A stretch of 42,364 nt of DNA, from NCBI GenBank assembly GCA_030550515.1, contig JAUQPE010000011.1, positions 102,632-144,995 of the forward strand, read 5' to 3'. Source of the DNA: Thermotogota bacterium (lineage in GTDB: Bacteria; Thermotogota; Thermotogae; Thermotogales; Thermotogaceae). The position numbers and the translations under genes are program-made. Every line of letters begins with the position of its first letter. Position 1 is the stretch's first letter. Below the pieces are notes generated by a model. The model made no database searches, was not told the origin of the DNA, and saw nothing but the letters and a program-made list of their open reading frames with translations. Below, piece by piece: positions 37,244-42,364 of this stretch.

Positions 37244-38221
37244 ATGGACTTGGAGACGATCGAAAGAGAGGCCGTTGCACGCCTTCAAAGTGTGGGATCC
37301 CTGCAGGAATTGGAACAGTTCAGGATCGAGTACTTGGGAAAGAAAGGAAAGGTCACGTCCCTCCTCAAAGACCTCAAAAATATCCCGCCGGAGGAAAGAC
37401 CCGTTTTCGGGAAAAGGGTGAACGAGCTGAAAGAGAAGATAGAGAGGCTTTTCGAGACAAAGAGAGAAGAGCTTCAAAAACTCGCTGAACGCGAGGCTCA
37501 AGAAAGGTTGAGGGTGGACGTTTCCATACCCGGTGCCAGGAGGAAGGTGGGACACACCCACCCGATCTCCAAGGTCTTGGAGGAGATCGAAAGGATATTC
37601 GTGTCGATGGGTTTCGACGTGGTGGAGGGTCCCGAGATAGAGACGACTTGGCACAACTTCGACGCGTTGAACACACCCGAGTGGCACCCCGCGAGGGACG
37701 AGCACGACTCTTTCTACATAACCAAAGACCTGCTCCTGAGGACCCACACCTCTCCCGTTCAGATCAGAACGATGCTCGAAAGGAAACCTCCCATCGCCAT
37801 CATCTCCCCCGGTAGGGTGTACAGGAGAGATTACGACGCCACGCACCTTCCCATGTTTCACCAGGTGGAGGGTCTGCACGTCGACAGAGACCTCAGCGTG
37901 GCCCACTTGAAGTTCACGCTTGAAGAGTTCGCGCGGAGGATGTTCGGAGAAAAAACCAAGATAAGGCTCAGACCGAGCTTCTTCCCCTTCACGGAACCGA
38001 GTTTTGAGGTCGACGTGTTCCTCCCAAGCCACGGTTGGCTCGAGATACTGGGGGCTGGTATGGTCGATCCCAACGTGTTCTTGAACGTGGGGTACGACCC
38101 GGAAGAGTGGACGGGGTACGCCTTCGGAATGGGTGTGGAGAGGATCGCGATGATAAAGTACGGGATCACCGATATCCGCGAGTTCGTCAGAAACGACGTG
38201 AGGTTTCTCAGCAGCTACTGA
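37244..38221 (+). CDS. pheS: Phenylalanine-tRNA ligase alpha subunit
   Basis: Catalytic alpha chain of the (alpha-beta)2 PheRS, 325 aa. N-terminal coiled-coil arm (about 1-85) for tRNA-Phe contact, then the class II core: motif 2 region [33 protein letters not shown], and motif 3 [17 protein letters not shown] at 37244 after AGGGGGT (spacing 6); the frame extending upstream runs through the tRNA gene and is not used. The short gap behind tRNA-Ser leaves little room for a separate promoter. pheT begins 14 bp after its stop. Confidence 0.96.
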   Translation: MDLETIEREAVARLQSVGSLQELEQFRIEYLGKKGKVTSLLKDLKNIPPEERPVFGKRVNELKEKIERLFETKREELQKLAEREAQERLRVDVSIPGARRKVGHTHPISKVLEEIERIFVSMGFDVVEGPEIETTWHNFDALNTPEWHPARDEHDSFYITKDLLLRTHTSPVQIRTMLERKPPIAIISPGRVYRRDYDATHLPMFHQVEGLHVDRDLSVAHLKFTLEEFARRMFGEKTKIRLRPSFFPFTEPSFEVDVFLPSHGWLEILGAGMVDPNVFLNVGYDPEEWTGYAFGMGVERIAMIKYGITDIREFVRNDVRFLSSY

Positions 38222-38235
38222 TGGAGGTGCCCTCC

Positions 38236-40605
38236 GTGAGAGTACCGGAATCCTGGCTCAGGGAGTTCGTGGATCTGGATTGGGACATCCATACGATCGC
38301 GGAGAGACTCACCTTTTCTGGAACCAGCGTGGAGGACGTGTTGACCCCCTTCAACGTCTCGGGGGAGATCCTGACCGGAAAGATCGTCGACAAGAAGCCT
38401 CACCCGTCTTCTGAGAAGCTCCTGGTTTGCTCGGTGGACGTCGGCGAAAGGGTGTACACCGTCGTCACGGCCGACAAGAGTGTGAAAGTAGGGGATTTCG
38501 TCGTCGTCGCCCTCCCGGGGACTACGCTTCACAACGGCACCAAAGTCGAACCCAGGAATTTCGCAGGAGTTGTCTCTGAAGCCATGCTGTGTTCCTTGGA
38601 AGAGCTGGGTTTAGAGGAGAAGTCGGAAGTCGTCTACAGGTTTCCGAGTGAAGTCCAGCTTGGCCTCGACGTCGTGAAGACCTTCGGTTTGGATGAGAGA
38701 GTGTTGGAGCTCGAGGTCACGCCGAACAGGCCCGACTGCCTCTCCATCTACGGTGTGGCAAGGGAGCTTTCAGCTTTGAGCGGAAGGCCTCTGAAGAAAC
38801 CAGTACCCCATGTCGTTCTCACCAGCGAGGAAGAGAATTTCGAGGTACTGGTGGAAGACGAACAGGGATGTCCGAGGTACACGGCGAGGATCATGAAAGG
38901 TGTGAGGGTGGGGGATTCTCCCCTGTGGATGAAGGCAAGGCTTGTGGCTGCCGGTATGAGATCCATAAACAACGTGGTCGATTGCACGAACTACGTGATG
39001 TTGGAGACGGGACATCCCGTTCACGCCTTCGACATGAGGAGGTTGAAACATCGAAGAATCGTCGTCAGGGCGGCGAAGGGTGGGGAACGCGTGGTGCTCT
39101 TGGATGAGAAGGAGTACGAGCTCAAAGGAGGAGAAGTGGTCATAACGGACGGGGAGAACGTACTCGCCCTCGGAGGTGTGATGGGTGGTCTGGAGTCCGG
39201 TGTGAGAGAAGACACGGAAGACCTCGTGCTCGAAGTGGCGTACTTCGATCCCGTCCGCATCAGGAAGACCTCGAAAAGCCTTGGGGTGAGCACGGAATCT
39301 TCCTATCGGTTTGAAAGGGGTGTGGATCCCAACGATGCCGAGTACGTCTCCCTGAGGCTTTCCGAGCTGATCCAAAAGGTAGCCGGTGGCGTGGTGCTGG
39401 AAAGGTTTTGGGACGTGTACCCAAGGAAGGTGGAACCACGAAAGATCGTCTTGAGGAAAGAAAGGATAAGGAAGATCCTCGGTGTGGAAGTTGTCAACGC
39501 CAAAGATTTACTCGAGGGGTTGGAGTTGAAAGTGGAAGAGGCCGGAGACTCTTACCGTGTGACCGTTCCCACTTTCAGACCAGACCTTGAGAGGGAGATC
39601 GACCTCATAGAGGAGATAGGGAGGATAAACGGTTACGAAAAAATAGAACCGAGAGTGATCTCCGTTCCTGCGGTGAACGTTGGTTGGACGAAAAAACAAG
39701 TCTTCAGAAGGGAACTCGCACAGTACATGAAGGGTATGGGTTTCGACGAGGTGATAACTTTTTCCTTCGTGGATGGAGAGTTCGTGAAGAGGTATCCTAT
39801 CACGGACAGGGAAACCGTTTTCTTGGTGAACCCCATCGCCTCGGACATGAACGTGATGAGGCCATCTCAGTTCTACAGCTTGGTATCGGTGTTTGCAGAG
39901 AACTTCAAGAGGCAGAACCGAGACATAAAACTGTTCGAAATCGGCAAGGTCTACTACAAGTCAGGGGGAGAATACGTGGAGGAGGAAACGCTGGCCGCCA
40001 TCTGCGGAGGGTTGGAGAACCCAAGGGACTACACCGACAAGAGGGAGACCAGCTTTTACACGGTGAAAGGTGTCCTCGACGAACTCTTCGAGAGGCTGGG
40101 CGTGGAGGTCTCCTACGAAAGGATCGTCAGGCCGGGCCTTTTCCCGACCAGAGCGGCCAGGGTGCTCATCGGTGGGGAAGAGATAGGCTTTTTGGGAATG
40201 GTGGATCCCGAACTCTTGAGAGAAATCGACGTGAAAGGGAAGGACGTTTACTTTTTCGAGCTGAAACTTCAAAAGTTGTTCGAAAGTACGAGGAAAATTC
40301 CAACCTACCGTCCGACGCCAAGGTTCCCGTCCATTCGCAGGGACGTTTCCATACTCGTTCCGAAGGACTTCGAATCTTTGAAAATCGTGAGGCTCTTCGA
40401 AAAGGTTGGCGGAAGCGTTGTAGAAGAAGTTGGGGTATCCGACGTCTACGAAGGAAAAGGTGTACCAGACGGATACGTCAGCGTCACCTTCTACGTTGTG
40501 TTCAGAAGTGTTGACAGGACCCTAACGGACGAGGAAGTGAACGAGCTGTTCGAGAAGATGGTGCTCGAGGTGGAAAAAACGTTCGGGGTGAGGAGGAGGT
40601 TCTGA
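38236..40605 (+). CDS. pheT: Phenylalanine-tRNA ligase beta subunit
   Basis: Beta chain of PheRS, 789 aa, full length. Starts RVPESWLREFVD; tRNA-binding EMAP-like domain at about 40-150, B3/B4 editing domain (about 205-365), B5 domain, core-like domain, and C-terminal FDX-ACB anticodon-binding domain (about 695-789, TPRFPSIRRDVSILVP). GTG 38236 chosen because GGAGGTG lies 6 nt upstream; ATG 38221 in frame would include that site as codons. Cotranscribed with pheS. Confidence 0.96.
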   Translation: MRVPESWLREFVDLDWDIHTIAERLTFSGTSVEDVLTPFNVSGEILTGKIVDKKPHPSSEKLLVCSVDVGERVYTVVTADKSVKVGDFVVVALPGTTLHNGTKVEPRNFAGVVSEAMLCSLEELGLEEKSEVVYRFPSEVQLGLDVVKTFGLDERVLELEVTPNRPDCLSIYGVARELSALSGRPLKKPVPHVVLTSEEENFEVLVEDEQGCPRYTARIMKGVRVGDSPLWMKARLVAAGMRSINNVVDCTNYVMLETGHPVHAFDMRRLKHRRIVVRAAKGGERVVLLDEKEYELKGGEVVITDGENVLALGGVMGGLESGVREDTEDLVLEVAYFDPVRIRKTSKSLGVSTESSYRFERGVDPNDAEYVSLRLSELIQKVAGGVVLERFWDVYPRKVEPRKIVLRKERIRKILGVEVVNAKDLLEGLELKVEEAGDSYRVTVPTFRPDLEREIDLIEEIGRINGYEKIEPRVISVPAVNVGWTKKQVFRRELAQYMKGMGFDEVITFSFVDGEFVKRYPITDRETVFLVNPIASDMNVMRPSQFYSLVSVFAENFKRQNRDIKLFEIGKVYYKSGGEYVEEETLAAICGGLENPRDYTDKRETSFYTVKGVLDELFERLGVEVSYERIVRPGLFPTRAARVLIGGEEIGFLGMVDPELLREIDVKGKDVYFFELKLQKLFESTRKIPTYRPTPRFPSIRRDVSILVPKDFESLKIVRLFEKVGGSVVEEVGVSDVYEGKGVPDGYVSVTFYVVFRSVDRTLTDEEVNELFEKMVLEVEKTFGVRRRF

Positions 40606-40612
40606 AACGAAG

Positions 40613-40633
40613 GGAGGGGGTTACCCCCCCTCC
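40613..40633. terminator. GC-rich hairpin between convergent pheT and TetR genes
   Basis: GGAGGGGG, 5-nt loop, CCCCCTCC. The TetR stop codon lies in the loop. No U-tract, so efficiency is uncertain; could act in both directions. Confidence 0.4.
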
Positions 40634-41193
40634 ACCGTTTCGAACCGCTTCAACAGTCCTCTGAGGATCATCTCTTGTATGTTCCTCAAGAGTTTTTCGT
40701 CTTTTGGGACGTCCCCCAACGAGTTGATTATGAGTTCGGCCGCCGCCCGCGAGTCCAACTCTTGGTGGATGTAATCTTTTTTCTTCCCCTCTTCTATCAG
40801 CTCGGCCACCTTTTTCACGAAACTTTCGTACCTCTTCTTCAGGTTCAGCCACTTCTCGCCCTCCGACCTGATCGTCGCCTTCTCTTTCTCTATGATCTCG
40901 TTCACCACCGATTTGCTGAGCACGAAATCAACGTAAGCTTTCAGGAACTTCTTTATCTTCGCAAAGTACGAATTTTCCGAGTTGGTCGTGCTGAACAGGT
41001 AACTTTCCAACTCCTCGAGGGCCTCTCTCCAAACTTCTTCGAAGAGCTGATCTTTGCTGGGGAAGTAGTAGTATATCAGCGCCTTCTTGACACCGGCCTC
41101 TCGGGCGATGTCCTCCATGCTCACCCCGTCGTAGCCGTGTTTTGAAAAGGCCCTTTTGGCTGCTTCCAAGATCTTCCTCCTGGTATCGCTCAA
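40621..41193 (-). CDS. TetR/AcrR-family transcriptional regulator
   Basis: DNA-binding repressor of 190 aa. N-terminal TetR HTH: RRKILEAAKRAFSKHGYDG, VSMEDIAREAGVKKALIYYY and FPSKDQLFEEV. The C-terminal ligand domain is all helical with no recognisable specificity. TTG start at 41193, with GGAGGGGATC upstream on the minus strand. 16 bp downstream of the radical SAM gene in the same direction, so probably cotranscribed. From memory the same order (Fe-ADH, pheST, TetR, radical SAM) occurs around TM0820-TM0824. Confidence 0.88.
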   Translation of the reverse strand: MSDTRRKILEAAKRAFSKHGYDGVSMEDIAREAGVKKALIYYYFPSKDQLFEEVWREALEELESYLFSTTNSENSYFAKIKKFLKAYVDFVLSKSVVNEIIEKEKATIRSEGEKWLNLKKRYESFVKKVAELIEEGKKKDYIHQELDSRAAAELIINSLGDVPKDEKLLRNIQEMILRGLLKRFETVEGG

Positions 41194-41209
41194 AAAGATC
41201 CCCTCCGTT

Positions 41210-42364
41210 TCAGTTCCTGTAGCGCTTGTCCACAGCCAACATCTTCTCCTTGTCCGCGTATTTCCTCATCCTGACCTCGTAACTGTAAACTCCCCTGTTC
41301 GCGGGGTATATTTCGGAGTAACCCTTCTCGTACCACAGCTTGTCCGCGTATTTTTTCCACTCGGCTGCGAGTTTGTCTATCTCTGGCGCCAACTCGTTTA
41401 TGATCCTTTCGGAACCCTCGTGTTGTGGCTTGGCGTTGAAGGCCTTCACCATGGCCCTGAAGACCTTCGGGTTGTCTATGATCGGACACGGCCTGAACAG
41501 GTTGTCGCTGTAAGGAATCATCCTCTTGTAGGCTTCGAAGAACGGCGATCTGAGGATGTCTATGAGCTTTTTCTCCCTGATGCTGTCGACAGCAAACTGC
41601 TGAAAGACGCACGGTTCGACGTAGCCCTTCGCGTTGATGTGGAGATACTTTGCTCCTGCCGCCAAGCATCCGTTCGTGAGGAAACCGTGGTTCCAAAAAT
41701 CAGCGACGAAGGCAAATTTTCCGCTGAGGCGTATCTGTTCGAGCTTTAGGAACCTGTTGTACCTCTGCTCGGGTGTTGGCACGAGGTCCATGGTGGGGTT
41801 CATGCCGACGGGCATGAACTGGTAGACCCACACGTAGGCGACCCCTTGCTGTTCGAGGAAGTCCCAGAACTCGTCTTTCATAATCGCGTCGTGGTTCATC
41901 CTGGTCGCGGTCACGGACGCCCCAAAGATGACCCCATGACGTCTCAGACGGTCCCACGCCTCCAGTATCCTCTTGAAGATCCCTCTTCCCCTTCTCCAAT
42001 CCGTGTCGAGTTCGAAGCCTTCTACGGAAATCGAGAGTGTCACGTTTCCAAGCTCAGAGAGTTTCTTCGCAGTCTCTTCCTTTATGAGCGTACCGTTCGT
42101 GTAGACCAGGAAGTAACTGTCGTTGAACTCTTCGAATATGTCCATCAAGTGCGGCCAGAAGAACGGTTCGCCACCGGTGATGATGAAGAAGTAGATCCCC
42201 AAATCGTTGGCTTGTTTCAGGATGTCCCTCACTTCTTCATAGGAGAGCTCGTACTTTCTGCCGTACAGACCCGCGTAGCAACCCACGCAGTTCAGGTTGC
42301 AGGCGTAGGTGGGACTCAGAACGAGGAGTTTTGGAAGAACGGTCTTGTACTCGTGCATCTTCTC
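41210..42364 (-). CDS. Radical SAM protein with SPASM-like C-terminus (5' end at window edge)
   Basis: Radical SAM enzyme of at least 382 aa. The 4Fe-4S binding motif CNLNCVGC (CxxxCxxC; Cys20, 24, 27 counted from ATG 42358) and the SAM-contact GGEP (in FIITGGEPFFW) are clear. Later cysteines (NGCLAAG, EPCVF, RPCPI) suggest one auxiliary cluster, as in SPASM/twitch proteins. ATG 42358 lies six bases from the window edge and the frame stays open, so translation may start upstream. I recall the T. maritima counterpart labelled astB/chuR-related, implying a peptide- or sulfatase-maturase type, but no substrate peptide or sulfatase is seen here. Function unassigned. Confidence 0.85.
   Translation of the reverse strand, partial: EKMHEYKTVLPKLLVLSPTYACNLNCVGCYAGLYGRKYELSYEEVRDILKQANDLGIYFFIITGGEPFFWPHLMDIFEEFNDSYFLVYTNGTLIKEETAKKLSELGNVTLSISVEGFELDTDWRRGRGIFKRILEAWDRLRRHGVIFGASVTATRMNHDAIMKDEFWDFLEQQGVAYVWVYQFMPVGMNPTMDLVPTPEQRYNRFLKLEQIRLSGKFAFVADFWNHGFLTNGCLAAGAKYLHINAKGYVEPCVFQQFAVDSIREKKLIDILRSPFFEAYKRMIPYSDNLFRPCPIIDNPKVFRAMVKAFNAKPQHEGSERIINELAPEIDKLAAEWKKYADKLWYEKGYSEIYPANRGVYSYEVRMRKYADKEKMLAVDKRYRN

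Noticed and set aside
38035-38235. Longer PheT frame starting inside pheS
   Set aside because: PheT begins (M)RVPESWL; the residues before it are out-of-frame pheS translation and include the ribosome binding site.

Overview
The window looks like chromosomal DNA of a thermophilic member of the Thermotogae, most likely Thermotoga or Pseudothermotoga. The grounds are the protein sequences, whose closest remembered matches are T. maritima proteins, the gene order, frequent TTG/GTG starts with strong AGGGGGTGA-type ribosome binding sites, and heavy AGG/AGA arginine use. No tools were run, so all homology statements rest on recognised motifs and recalled families. Comparisons with T. maritima locus numbers are from memory.

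Region 1 (1-7791): a ROK-family regulator (cut by the window edge) precedes a complete peptide-family ABC transporter of the kind Thermotogae use for beta-linked oligosaccharides: binding protein, two permeases, two ATPases. A LacI-type regulator and a terminator follow. Recalled gene order suggests a manno-oligosaccharide or related beta-glycan importer.

Region 2 (7794-31071): a galactan/galactoside utilisation locus. It has a maltose-type transporter without its own ATPase (MalE, MalF, and a MalG carrying a ~530-residue coiled-coil insertion), a secreted GH53 endo-beta-1,4-galactanase with a CBM61-like module, a LacI regulator, and a second peptide-family sugar transporter whose two ATPase genes are separated by a GH42 beta-galactosidase. 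GH2 beta-galactosidase, GH36 alpha-galactosidase, galT and galK follow. Polymer is cut outside, oligosaccharides are imported, galactose is released inside and enters the Leloir pathway. Regions 1 and 2 each start with a TTGCTT promoter whose spacer carries a LacI-type operator. Each of the three binding-protein genes is followed by a GC-rich hairpin before its first permease gene.

Region 3 (31078-35806, minus strand): a compact five-gene operon: DeoR-type regulator, SIS-domain sugar-phosphate isomerase/deaminase-like protein, PIG-L/LmbE deacetylase, BadF/NAGK-type sugar kinase and GH4 6-phospho-beta-glucosidase. Nothing in it resembles a PTS. I read it as a candidate PTS-independent pathway for an N-acetylated disaccharide such as diacetylchitobiose: cytoplasmic phosphorylation, deacetylation, NAD-dependent GH4 cleavage, then isomerisation/deamination. 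This is the strongest lead for an undescribed system in the window. It converges on galK with only 6 bp between stop codons.

Region 4 (35890-42364): an iron-type alcohol dehydrogenase divergent from the DeoR operon, tRNA-Ser(CGA) with its own promoter inside the dehydrogenase 3' end, pheS and pheT, then on the minus strand a TetR regulator and a radical SAM protein whose start probably lies beyond the window. The window is densely coding: no gap exceeds 300 bases, and the largest (16165-16351, 187 bp) holds a promoter and operator.
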